Assembly (NCBI GenBank): GCA_907165065.1 | Contig: OU015541.1 | Location: 9,992,501-10,056,500 of the forward strand | DNA length: 64,000 nt | Source of the DNA: Caprimulgus europaeus | Taxonomy: Eukaryota; Chordata; Aves; Caprimulgiformes; Caprimulgidae | Reading direction: 5' to 3' | Notes under the pieces: model-generated | Databases searched by the model: none | Told to the model about the DNA's origin: nothing | The model's input: the letters and a program-made list of their open reading frames with translations, nothing else | In this document: piece by piece, positions 13,793 to 25,780 of the stretch | Numbering within the stretch: the stretch's first letter is position 1 | Layout of the letters: the number at the start of each line of letters is the position of its first letter | Position numbers and translations under genes: made by a program

Positions 13793-14556
13793 TGTATCGG
13801 GTGTCTGCACCCAGGCGCTGGCAGGGCGGGCTGCAGGGGCCTCTCTGAGGGGAGCGGAGGGGCCGCCCCGGGCCGGTCCCAGCCGGTTCCACAACAGACC
13901 CACAGCAGGACCCGGCTGAGCCCATCGCAGAAGCCAGCGGTGCCTCTGTGAAAACGCGTTTAAGAAACGGCAAAACACAGCGAGGCAGAGAGGAAAATCG
14001 TGTGAGAAACAGCCCCGTGAGGGCGGCACCGCGGCCTGAGGAAAAGGCGGGAAGGAGGCGCTCGAGGCGCCGGAGCAGGTTCCCCTCAGCCCCCGGAGAG
14101 AGCAGGCTAGAGCCGGTTCTCCTGACAGGAACTGCAGCCCACAGAGAGCCCACACCAGAGCAGGGGAGAAGTGTGAGGAGCAAGAAGGAGTGGTAGAAAG
14201 GAAACACTATATATCGATGGCAATACCTCATTCCTCAACCCCTCACGCTGCTCTGGGGAGGGAGGTAAAGGAATCAGGAATTAAGGAGTGAAGTTGAGCC
14301 TAAAGAAAGGGGGTGCACAGAGTTGTTTTAGTTCTTCCCCCTGTTTCTCACTATCCAATGCTATTTTAATTGGCAATAAATTAATTTTCCTCAAGTCCAG
14401 TCTGTTTTGCCTGCGACAGTAACTGGTAAAAAATCCCCTGTCTTTATCTTGACCCACAAGCTTTTTCATCTTATTTTCTCCTCCCAACCTGTTGAGGATG
14501 GGGAGTGGGAGAGCTGGGTGGGGTGTCTGGCCACCAGCTAAGGTCAACCCACCACA
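13793..14556 (+). mobile_element. Solo LTR of an avian endogenous retrovirus
   Basis: This is one complete LTR with no viral genes attached. It begins TGTATCGGG and ends CAACCCACCACA, so it has the TG...CA termini of retroviral LTRs. The flanks are CATAC (13788-13792) and CATAA (14557-14561), a 5-bp target-site duplication with one mismatch. Inside are a TTTAA box in GCGTTTAAGAA (about 13957), G/C-rich modules with 'GGAGCAGG' and 'GGAACTGCAGCCCA' blocks, and a poly(A) signal AATAAA at 14375-14380. From memory it resembles a widespread passerine LTR family, probably ERVL-type. A solo LTR normally arises by recombination between the two LTRs of a provirus. Open frames on both strands (13767-14231 minus, 13784-14155 minus, 13948-14196 plus) are by-products of its high GC content. 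Confidence 0.85.
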
Positions 14557-17500
14557 CATAAAAATTGTTTCTTCTTCACCTCAGTGCTCTGAAGAATACT
14601 CTAATACCAAAAGAAACAGCAAAATCAATCAACTTTCTTTCCAATAATCTGCTTCTGACAGAATATAAAATCACGTATGTTGTTTGGTGCAATACTCACT
14701 ACTTCTTCCCAAATCTCTAACATCACTGCAATCTTAACAGTGAATGAATACTCCTATCAGACACATCTACTTCCAATAAGCTTCCTGAACAACTTTTTGG
14801 ACTGCTCTAAAATGCAGAGGAAGATTAAACCAGGAAGCCCTCAAGAAGCCAGATTGCTCCTGCTGCTGCAGGGGCATGGAATAGGGGCATCTGCTCCATC
14901 CGAGAGCATCCACTCCTGCAGTGGGAACCAGACCAGTTGCTGCAATTCTTGAACCAGTAAAGTGAACAACAGAGGCTGTTTGTAGATATTCTGCTGCTAC
15001 AGGCCAACATTTGCCTGCCATTGCAAATCTCCTACTTCCCATGTCTAAAGCTGGTCATAAGCAGATGTCTTCTATCCAACATTCATATTTTACTGTGCCT
15101 ACTCGCATTCAACGTTCTTAGGAGAAGGAGACCAAAATCCTCATTCCACTCCCTCCTGGTACTGCAATGGCTCACGCTCTCTATCTTTGTACTGACCTGT
15201 TGTGAAACCACAGTACTGGAAGGACAGGAGCAGAGTCAAAGTTTTGTTATTGCAGCAAAAGGCAAAGTGATGACACTACACAAATGCCTGGACACTGGAA
15301 CAGTTTTTCGCTGGGAAAAATGACTTCTCAAGACACTGCTGTGGCAGATACATCGTGATCTTTGCTGTCAAGTTTGAGCTGTCAGTAGCTGCAGATATTC
15401 TCCAGCAGCATTTTCATCTGAACTGTAAGTCTTGGACCTAATTATTTAAACATTGTGATAAAGTATAAAAGACATCAGTAAGCAGAGTGGGACTTTATTT
15501 TAACAACACAGTTCCTCCTCAAACAATTACCAGGATGCGGTACGTGCAGTTTGGAGGAGAACTGAGCGTCAGCTTGGGTATTACTGCATGTCAGAGCTCC
15601 TCCCCTGGAGTCCTATCAAGTGACTTTCCTCCTCAAACATGTCCTAATGAATTCCAATGAAGCCTGCAGGTAAAATCCTTCCCTAACCATTTTGCCCTGA
15701 TTGATAGCTTTAGAGCCTTCCTTCACATTGCTTCGGCTGCTTTCCAGACCTCCATTTTTCTCCTTTTTGTAAGGGTCTGCAAGAGGAAGTCGCACTTAAT
15801 TTTTTCACTGTACGATTCTTTTAAAACTGACATCCTTGCATTGTAATGAAGGAACCCCTGGGTATTAGTGACAAATTAGTCACCACCTAAAAAATATTTT
15901 CTTTTCTTTTCTATACCAGGTGGAAGATATTAAAATCTCTAAAGGAATTTCTTCTACTTTGCTATAATAAATCATCACACAATTTTTGTTTAAAGTAACT
16001 TAATTTTACTACCTTTAAAAAGTCACCACAAGTAAAGAATCCCACAACTGTGTTAATGCAAGATTTAAAATAGTTTCAGGAACTTGATCAGGGATCATAA
16101 AGAACATATATTTAATTCTATTTTGAAAATTAATGTAATTTTACTCTCACATTTTAAATGTTATTTTTAAAATAAGGAACTGTTCCTGAGAAGAAAAAAC
16201 ATGTACCTACCACAGGCAAAAGTGTCACCTTCAAAAAGTTAGCAAAAAATCTTTTTCCTTCTTTGTTTAATTATCTAACTTAATAGGGAACAGTATTTTA
16301 AAATATACAGAGGCACCACACAGTCTATAAGAAAAGGTGAATTCTTGCACTGACTATTCTTTGTCGAAGAACTTGTAAAGGAGCAGCTAAAGTAGAGAAA
16401 AAAAAACTTGAGGTAGTTTGCTGAAGTTACAAGCCGTTGAAATACAGCAAAACATTTAGCGAAGGCACAGCTTTGCCTTCTTCCATTTTTTCCTAGAAAG
16501 TGGTCAGTAATATTTTAATAGCAATGTTATTTAAAAGTTGATACTCAAAATGTTGACTTCACAGCTATGCAGATTTTGTGTCATTTCAGTGGGGTTTTCT
16601 ACTTTACAAGACAGATAAACTACTATAGTTTAAAATTAATACTAAATACTACACAAGTGGCCTATGGCTTCTGATTAAATAGCTTCACATACAATTATGG
16701 GCTCTTAACCATCAATTAAATCAATTTTCCAATGTTATAAGAGATCCATTAAGTAATCCAGGCAGTGAGAGAGTTCATTTTACAACTGAAAATAACACCA
16801 GAACCAAGACAGAAATTTAAAAGTCCTGTCCCATCAGCAAATGGGGAGGGCAGGAAGGTGTCTATCAACAAATACAGTACATGAAGTCTACACAAAAGTG
16901 TTTCTTCCTCTATTTGCCATGGAAAAAATGAGGAGCAGAAGATCAATTAAAAAGCAGAAATGTAAAACCAAGGCGTTAAACACTACTAGATATTTAAGAT
17001 CCCACAGTGCTTCTTACAAGCACAGTGCATCACTCCCTGGCTTCTCCTGGGGGAGTTCCAGCTCCGATAATTACTTTCTGTCTGCTCACAAAGTTCAAGT
17101 TCAAAACAATATTCATTTTCCACTTCCTGTCCTAAACCAGGGCACAATGCTTCTGTGCACCATTAAGCAACCATCCTGCTCCACCACAGATACAGTTAAA
17201 CCGCTGGTGTGATTGAATAATCCTGATTTGTGGCAGAAGGAACTGGGGGAAGAAGCAGCAGCATTGGGCTTTAAGAAGGAAAGCACAAGACTCCAACACC
17301 AATGCGTCTGACTTAGCAGCAGCATCCTTTATTACTTTCAATTCCAAATCAAGCATTTTTCTCCACCTCCAACCCCTCCTTTGCAGGGGGGCATAAGTGA
17401 TGTTTCAAAATTAATCTAGCCCAGAAGTTTTGCTGCATCTCAAATATTTTACAGAAGACTCAGTTTGCTTCCCTAGTCCCTCTCTCCATCCATTTCTCTC

Positions 17501-18789
17501 CCCCAAATTATATTCATCTGCTGTAGTGAACAGGAAGGATGGCTGCCAAACAAACAAAGTTAGATCATAGATAATAGGCAGAATATGCCTTCTTTCGAAC
17601 CACAACTTAATTTTCAGATTCAGAGGTATTAAAGAGGACAAAGTCATTTTAAGGAAAGACAGCAAAGGTCTGTCAAAGTTTTCATACAGAAGACCTCTTA
17701 TATCGCCTTGTAAGGGTTACATACATTACAACATTGCTGAACGATTTTAGGTCAGAGACCTAAACTTGCCTCTCACTCAGAAAGAACTGAATTTTGTTAA
17801 AAACAAGATTCCTCTAAAGTAGATATTTACATAACAAGCTACCAAGGCTAAATAGAATGAGGATCTTGATAATTTTATTTTAACAAATAAAAAGAAAATT
17901 GGTGCCTGCCTCATTTTCCTGCTGCACATGTAACTCCACCAACACACTTAACAGCATTAGGTCAGAGGAGATGTTATACCAAGGACTAAATCACACCACT
18001 GCAAAGGTCTTTCGGTGCAGGAGCTTACATCCACTGTTACCACAGGGGCTGTGGTACCTCCCTCTCAGGGACCTGTCCTGGCTTCCCACCCAACGTGGAT
18101 TTCTTAGCTTTTGCTAACTGCTGCTGAAAACCTTCGCCAAGTTGCAAATAAGGCCTATGTGTGGGGATAGCACAGACAGACCACGATTTCTGCCCCCATT
18201 TTGCAAGGTTCAGGCACTGAAAAAGTCAATTGGACTTGCACTTACAGTGGTTATAATGTGATTTTTTTTAATTTTTTCTTTTTTTTTAAATACACTTGTG
18301 CAGCAAGTATAGAAAAATCAAATCTGCTCCCTCACAATAAGGAGCCATTTCAGTGAAATGATTGGGGACTGCAGTACAAGCAGGACTGGATTGAATATAT
18401 TTACCCATAGTTAAACACAGAGATGGAGAAAATGTACCTATTTTGCTACAAACATCAAAGCTGGCTTACTCCTAACTCTGTATCTCAGTGGAGAGGAGTA
18501 ATATCAACACAGCACTTACCAAATGTAAGCTAGCAAAACCCACGCTTTTATAAATTAAAAAAATAAATTTAGCCTATTTAAAAAAGAGAAAATTTGGACA
18601 GAGTCAATACAACATTAAAACGTTTTACTTATAAAAGCATCGTGTTCCATAAAAATGGTGCTTTTTAGTTTGTTAAAGGGTGGGAAAACAATCTCTCTTT
18701 TTCAAATAAAAAGTATTGCTCAATTCTAAACAAGATTTTGAGTTGTTTCAGCCACAGAAATGGGAAAAAAATAATAAATCTGCATAGCA
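14557..18789. other. Non-coding DNA, nothing recognised
   Basis: The sequence is AT-rich. Open frames of up to 123 residues (16841-17212, plus) overlap frames on the other strand and have no recognisable domain. I see no convincing acceptor-donor pairs. A T/A-rich low-complexity stretch lies around 18261-18292. Confidence 0.55.
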
Positions 18790-18816
18790 GTACTTCAGTT
18801 TACAAAACTGAAGTAC
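18790..18816. repeat. Perfect 12-bp inverted repeat, 3-base loop
   Basis: The left arm GTACTTCAGTTT (18790-18801) and right arm AAACTGAAGTAC (18805-18816) are exact reverse complements around the loop ACA. The arms can fold into a 12-bp hairpin in DNA or RNA. It is too short for a typical microRNA precursor. It may be a chance palindrome, a protein-binding palindrome or the core of a decayed inverted-repeat element. Confidence 0.95.
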
Positions 18817-18894
18817 ACAAGTACACACTGTCAACATTTAATGAAAGTATTTTGTAAATAATCAGATCAGATAGTTACAATTAAACTCTAAAGA

Positions 18895-19150
18895 TGGTAA
18901 TTTAGCACAGATGAGCGGTCGCAAGGGGAATCAAACTGATGATACAGATCTGTATTCAAAACTGATCAAAGTTATTTCAAAGTAGCTGTAGGACAATTAC
19001 ACGGCAGAAAGCTGAATCAAATATGTCACCAAAAGACACGATTTGCAATAGCGCAAGGCTCGCCTTTAAGACAGCTGACGAGCCGCTCTGCGTGGTGCGC
19101 AGACTAAGCTGTAAATAACTGGGGGCCCCAGAGTGCTTTGCTTACTCAAC
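18895..19150. promoter_or_regulatory. Candidate conserved noncoding element
   Basis: This block carries a cluster of CpG dinucleotides (GAGCGGTCGCAAGG, ATAGCGCAAGGCTCGCC, GACGAGCCGCTCTGCG, GGTGCGCAG) in an otherwise CpG-poor AT-rich region. It also has a TCF/LEF-type site ATCAAAG at 18965-18971. CpG retention without a GC-rich background often marks sequence under constraint or unmethylated enhancers. No open frame spans it. Conservation itself cannot be seen from one genome, so this is an inference. Confidence 0.35.
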
Positions 19151-22100
19151 CTATTTAAAAAACAAAAAAATTTCAGATGCCTGCCCCACTTTCCCCTTAC
19201 CATTTCTTGTGGGTGCCTGAGTAATCCTAGAGGCATTTCCAGTTTTTAAGGTATTTGCTGAGTTTAAGAAAATTTCCCCAAGTCCCTTTTGTCTGTCTTT
19301 GGAAGCACCAGGCTTTGCTACTCTGGTTGAGTTTCTCTGTGAAGTTTGCCCTTTCCAGCACAGAGTGAGGCGTCAGCTCTCTGTGGGTTAACTAGTTACT
19401 ATCTGGGCTGACAACTATTAAATCATTCTTTTTATTTAGGATTTTTATTTATTTATTTAGCTGGGCTGTCTTCCTTCTCAAAAGCAGGGATGGCAAATGA
19501 GAATTTCTGCACCATAAGACTGAACACCTGGAATTAGGCGCCAAACTGCATGAAATTACCAATTTTCTTAAACCTTTCTGCAAATCCAAGAAGGCGAAAT
19601 TAAACTTGGACCTTCTTTAATTACTGCAACCCAGAAAAGTAGGAGCCCACTGGCAGGAACAGGCAGCAGAGAGGAACCTTGTCTGCAGAGTGACTTGGCT
19701 CTGGCCAGGCTTGCAATCTGTAGCACTGGTTTATTTAAAAACATTCCCAAAGATGTCTCTTATTGTTGAAATAATTCAAGACTTCCATTTCCCTGAATTA
19801 TTAAGTGGTGTTGTGGCAAAGGCAAGTTGAGGTTCTATCGTGCATCAATTTCCTCTCCAAAAAGCAGAGAGGAGATGAATGACACTGGCATTTCATGCAG
19901 CACTCACGCAAAGACACAGACACGACGAAATCTCAGGTTTGTAACCAAATACTTTAAACCTTCATTTCCTTAAGAGGAAACCAGCTGGGAATAAGTTCGA
20001 AACAGGCTATCATCAAGGAAGTTTCTAACATCGGAAAAACAAACTTCAATCAATTTCTACCAGTCTCTGTCCATCAGTAACAAACCCTTCACCTGCTTTT
20101 CAAATTGCTAAGGCCCAAATCGTATCCAGGCTCTCCCGGCCTCAATCCCATTTTCACTCTTTGTATTCAAACCTGGCAGCAACAACAAAAAACCCCCAGC
20201 AGTCTCTCAAACAACAAAATCCCACACCCCAAAGAAACACGCACTCTGCTTCACCAAAAAAATGTCAGTCAACAAATAGGCACAAATTTCACAATGGCTG
20301 AGGTCATTCTCTTTAAGTCATTAGGGTTTGTGGGTGAGTTTTCCTGGTGGTTTTAACATTGGTTTCTGTGATTGCAGTTATGCTTATTTATGCATTTAAG
20401 GCATATGATCTAATACACTTAGGTTTAACTACTTCATTCTTTTGACATTCTTTCCAAATTATAAAAAGGATTCTTGGTGTTTTCACTGCCTTGGTAAAGA
20501 AACAAAATTGCTGTCCACATAATTTCTTAAAAATACAGAACAGAGTAAGTACTTGTTGAAAATAATTCAAAGACAAAAAACCCTACACCAGACATTCCCC
20601 CCCAACATAACGCTTACTTTTGTTCTCTCTCTGCCCTTCTGAGTGAACCTACTATTTTTTTAGAAATAGCTGTTTTGCCGGCTTTTTAAAAACAATACTC
20701 AGGCCCTCAGTGTACTTCAGTTACAACTTATAATCAACACAGAAGTTCAGTTTATTTTTTTTAAAATCCCTTCTATTTTTACTTTTTTGCTTTTAAAAAA
20801 CTGCACATTTGCGGTATGCTTCACTCACATTGCAACGTCCACAGCCACTTTGATCTCTACAATAATGCTCATTTTCTTCAATGCCTTCTGGTTATGATCT
20901 ACCAGGGGTCTTTGCTTGATAAAAATCACAGAAAACAAGATAGAAAATTGACTTTTAACAGAAATTTGAATTATCTTCTCCCTCCAAGGCAAAAAAAACC
21001 CAAAAACAAACAGCCCCCACCATCCAAAACAGGCTGAAGAAACTCACCAACTTGTCAGAAAAATTCAGAAACTTTTTCAAGAAGCTCAAATGAAAAATGA
21101 AATTGGGTATACGTGTGCACATCTCTCCCCCAATACTTTGTGCCGTGCATGGCTATTAGTTATACACATAAATCATATTAAAACATTTAAAGTAACCTTT
21201 TCAAACTTGAGGCTGTGGTTACTTCTATGCAAGGTATTTCCATCGTCCCTGATGTTGTTCCATATATCCAAGCATGTTTCTAGTCAACAGGAGAAAGAGC
21301 GGAGAGCATCTCACAACCTTGGCAGGAGACAGAAGGGCCCGTTCCTGCTCTGTCCCCTGCAGACAGAGGTGCCACCTCTCCTCGTGGCTCTCAGCTCAGC
21401 ATCACCACCAGGTACAGCTGTTTTGAGTTCAACTGTGATCCAGCCACACCGACAGCGACAAAATGTTACTTAACAGCATACAAAAAGCTCTGACCGTCCC
21501 AAGCCACCAGACCTCCATCTCCCCAGCTCAGTAAAGTACCACGATTTACAGCCACACACTGTGTGGGCACCTCAACAACATCGCGGGCTCCCCTCTCCTC
21601 TGCTGCTCCTCCCTTTCCAAGCTGCTTTTTCTAATTGAACCCCAACTAAAACAATCCTCCAAAAATTACAACAAACCTTCCCTAAAATTCTCCATAAACC
21701 TTACCGCAACCCTGCAGCAGACTCCTGGCTTTCCACAGAGCCTCTGGACATAAACACGAGGGAAAATACCTTAGCATGGCACTAATGAAGTATTTCCCGG
21801 AGACAGCAGAAGTGACAAACAGAATGAGAGCAAAGCCAAGATGCCATCTCGACTTCAGGCAAACAACCTCTTCTGACCTCTGGCAGCTCCCACACACTAT
21901 TAAACAAAAAGTATTCTCTCCATGTTAATGAACCATGTACAATCTAACAGATAACACTGATGTTAAATAAACATGTTTATATGTGACTTCTAATGCTAGG
22001 ACTTAAGCAGCTGCAGACAAATAATTTTAAATGGGAAGGATTATGCCAATGTAATCTTTCTCCTCTCATTTTACACACCCTTGAAATAATTCAAACACAT

Positions 22101-24649
22101 AATTAAACTCTGAGCAGAAAGAGGTTTGACAATTTTTAATTAAATATTCATTCTGTGACACACTGGAATCATCTATGCATTGACCACTATTTTGGATCCA
22201 ATTTTCCTCTCACACCTCTGGCAGGTTTACATCAAGAACAATGGATAAGCTTGCTGAAGAAGGGAACTGGATCGGGTTTTGTATGCCATGATCAGAAAAT
22301 AATTTGCAAGATGACTGCAGAGCCCTGAATCCTTATTCCCGCTTTCTCCTCCCTCCTGCTTCAATACTCTGGTAACACCAAATCTACTTGCAAATGGCAA
22401 AACCTCCAGGCCCCAAACAACCCAACCAAGATGAGTAATTATTTGCATCCTAATTGAGGGGCTTATCCTCACCTGATTAAAACAAGGTGTTTGTTAAACA
22501 TCATTACCTGAGTTAAGATCTGCAAATAAAGATGAAGTATTGTTTTAAGAATTAGACTGCCATGAACAATTGTTTTCTGATGAGATCTCTTAACAAACAG
22601 TCCCAACCAGGATGGTCAGTAGGAAAGGGAAGGAAAGACATTTGCTGAGTTCTACCTGTTCATAGTCAATATTATGCCAAGAGGTTTGAGTAGCTATGCC
22701 TTTTTTTTTCCTAAAGTAGATATAAATTTTAAAAACCCGAAAACTTGTGCTTTTTACTAAATTAAGCCATTGAAAAGGAGGGTGCAGCTAAAACCTGAAT
22801 GGCTTTGCTTTTGTATATGCCATTGTTTATAACTCTGAACAGAATTTTTGTTCATTCTTGGTATAAATATTTTTCTGTCCCAGGTAGTACAATATGAAAT
22901 ATATTGAAAAGAACTTGATTGTTAGTTCAGGAGACTACACATGCATACAGTAACTATACATTTGAAATGGCAGTACAAGATTTCCCTACTTGATCTACCA
23001 AATAAACCCTCCACTTATGGGACATATTTAAAATCTTCACATTAAAACTGCAGTGTTACGTGGCTCATGAAGAGGATTTGAATTTGCAACTTCATTTAAC
23101 AGTTCGTCCCTAATAAAAGTGACTCCAGCCAGGCAAAATCAATTCAAAAATATTTTCTTAGCATTCTAAGAACTTTTGCTAGTTTTCACAAAATTTTAAA
23201 AGCATTTTTCACTGCACAAGTAATCTTAACAATCATTTCCACAGATTAAGTCTAACAACCTGTGAATTTATTGCTGAAAGAATTTACTGCAAAGAATAAT
23301 TACTCTTCAGCACTGTTCTTGCTTGTTCTCCAGTTGAAGACACCTTAAAACCATCTGGTTACTGCAAAATTTGGCACAGAAGAAACAAATCTCACTGAAG
23401 AGAATTATAGCTGATTTCAGAATAGCTGTTTTACTACTACAAATCATAAATAACAGTTGGGAAGACAGGAGAAAATTACCAACTTCTTTAATTGTTTTCT
23501 TTGTCAGCAGTGTGTACATATGCACACTGATATGCAAATACAGCCTCATCGACTTACAGCCTTGAAGTTAAACATGCAACTAATTTTTTCAGGATTAATA
23601 GTTAAATTATTACATTTTCAGAAAAATCTAGCAGATCAACCAGCTAAGCACAACAACACAGCAACACACAAGATTCTTGAAGTGATATTCTGAGATCAAG
23701 TTCTTCATATGAATGTCTGAGTTTAATTCCTTTGTAAAACCAAGGCGTATCCGCAGCATCATGTAGTTGAATATGGGACTTATTGTTGGAGGGGGATTTA
23801 CCAACAACATTTTTATTTCTCCCTAATGAAGCTTTTCTAATGAAATTTAAGACTGCCAAGGTTGTGAGATACTTGAAACAGGAGCCCATTTCAAACATTT
23901 CAGCCAAATAATGGTGATAAGATTAGTGAGTCATGGGAATCAAATCTCTATGTAGTATTTTAAAAGAAAATTAGCTGAGGGGAGCGGGCTAAACAAAGCA
24001 AAGCAAAACAAATCGATGAGCCGAAAACCAAAAGAGTACACTGCTTATTATTTAGCCAAATGTTCTGACCTGTTGGTGGGGGATTTGAGGACATACAAGA
24101 ATTGTCCAGACAATTTGACTCAGTATTTTACTCAATAACCTCACGATTTAACTTTGCATCACACATTAAGATTTAATTATTTTTTTTTAAGTGATGTAAG
24201 TTAGAATAATGAAATTAAGTCATCAGCTGCTGTGCCATTTCAAGTAAATTTTCAAAATATGCTTAAAAGGTTTCTGGAATGTTTCCAAAGCTGCAAGCAC
24301 TGACTACTTTCAAGGCATCTGTACTGCAAATCTTTCATACTCGCCTGTGTAGTATTTGAGGCCACATGATGCCTTAAATTTCAAAGTAGAAATAAAAATT
24401 TAGCTTTGTTTAAGAATAGGAATGGTTTACTCCATGTCAAAAAGGACACGGAAAAATAATTTATCCTGTATGTTGCAACATGTAACACAAAACAATGCAA
24501 CACTAAATGTATGGAAGCATCTAAGAAAAATTAGTTTAGATGGAGAACAACTAGTTTAAATATATGTCATTTTGGGAGGACCAGACCGCCCTAATACCCA
24601 CAGATGTAGATAGGCAAAGAGAATTTAGACAACTGCTTTCTCAATATAT
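19151..24649. other. AT-rich non-coding DNA
   Basis: I recognise no gene. Frames such as 21090-21473 (plus, 127 residues) have no recognisable domain. Minus-strand donor-like sites occur near 21705 (GCG then GTAAGG) and 22470 (CAG then GTGAGG). A-rich patches followed by C runs (for example 20990-21022) are frequent on the plus strand here. Confidence 0.55.
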
Positions 24650-24662
24650 GGGGGGGGTGGGG
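24650..24662. repeat. Short poly(G) tract
   Basis: Eight G (24650-24657), one T and four G form a G-run about 0.5 kb left of the CpG island. There are only two G-runs, so it is not a full four-run G-quadruplex motif on its own. Confidence 0.9.
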
Positions 24663-24831
24663 AACCTTCTATAGAATGCATGGCAGAGATAAGAAATTCG
24701 CAGTAAATTAGTAAAGTCCACAAGAAAGACTAAACAATAAACTGTTCCTGCCATAGCCTTTAACAGCGCTAAGGGATGTGTGAATTTGATAGCACGCTGA
24801 ACAAAACTCCTGTTAAAAAAATCTGATGTAG

Positions 24832-24852
24832 ACCAATAAACTGTTTATTGGT
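24832..24852. promoter_or_regulatory. Perfect inverted CCAAT palindrome
   Basis: ACCAATAAAC (24832-24841), one T, and GTTTATTGGT (24843-24852) are exact reverse complements. Each arm carries a CCAAT box, the NF-Y target, on opposite strands. The centre carries two facing ATAAAC half-sites of forkhead type. It lies about 300 bp left of the CpG island, so it could serve a transcript in either direction. Binding is inferred from motif only. Confidence 0.5.
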
Positions 24853-25283
24853 TAACCATATGTATTTTAACAATTACAATTTTATATAACAGAATATATC
24901 ATCATTTGAAATGTCTGAAAAACAGTAGTTGTATACCATGAATAATTTCAAAGGAAACTGAGGCCATTCACTGGGCTCAGGCATAATTTAACACTCAAAA
25001 AAGTTCAGACTGCATAAATCACACCAGAACTTTTCTTCATACAAGCAATCGCGAAAAAAAGAGCATTAATTCATTTTATTTAAACGCACGCTTCAGTTTT
25101 TAAAAATAACTAGTAAATTAAGCCAGTTCTAAGGTAAAAATCAAACGCCACGCTGCGCACCTATTAACTACCTCGGATAATTCTTGGTCGCAGCTCTGCA
25201 GGCAGCAGCCCGACGCGCTACCGCGCTTCACGCTACGGGATGCACCGCACTGCGCGCAGAGCCGCTCCGCGCCCGCGGAGGGG

Positions 25284-25290
25284 ACTCACC
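25284..25290 (-). promoter_or_regulatory. Second minus-strand splice donor in the island
   Basis: On the minus strand GAGCCCG is followed by GTGAGTCCCC, with the GTGAGT complement at 25284-25289. It is as good a consensus match as the donor at 25494. It could be an alternative end of the same first exon or the end of a longer one. A further, weaker match (GCG then GTAGGT) lies at 25919/25914. Confidence 0.35.
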
Positions 25291-25494
25291 GGGCTCCCTC
25301 GACGGGTACCGGGGCGGGCGTCTCGCTCCGCTCCAGGCAGCGCTCGGCGCTGAGCCCCCCGCTCCGCTCCGCCCGGCGCGCAACACGCGAAGGCGGTTTC
25401 ACACTTCGGACCGGCCGCGGGCACGCAAAGCTCCGCTCCGGAGCCCGCTGCCGCCGGGCGCGGGAAGCAGCCGTACCCCCCGGCCCACACTCAC

Positions 25495-25780
25495 CAGAAG
25501 TGCAGCGCGGAGCCGCAGCGCTGCGGAGTGTGCGCGCCCGCTGCGGGCGCAGTGAGCATGTGCGAGGCAGGCGCGCATGCCCGCGGAAGAGAGCGGAGCT
25601 GAGCGGGGCGGCGGCTCCGCACCCCGCGCTGCGCCCAAGGCGCGCCCACCCCCCCCTCCCTTCTGCGCCTTCTGCCGGAGCCCGCGGCCGCGCCGGGGTG
25701 CGGAGCGGAGGCGGTCCGCGGGGCACGCAGCCCGAGGGACAGCGCGAGGATTTTCAATCGGTTCATCTGACCTGTTGCTT
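25495..25780 (-). other. Candidate minus-strand first exon
   Basis: On the minus strand the sequence ending GCACTTCTG is followed at once by GTGAGTGTGG (GTGAGT complement at 25489-25494), a strong 5' splice site inside the CpG island. The exon's upstream limit is unknown; I drew it to about the centre of the island. An ATG-initiated frame (25766 down to 25491) runs across the donor and stops in the intron, so the exon may be 5' untranslated or may start a short coding segment. An alternative donor lies 205 bp further on. The downstream exon would be to the left, perhaps outside the window. Confidence 0.35.

Noticed and set aside
13767-14231. 154- and 123-residue minus-strand frames and GC-rich DNA suggesting a second CpG-island gene
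   Set aside because: They lie in and just beside the solo LTR, and the GC content belongs to that element.
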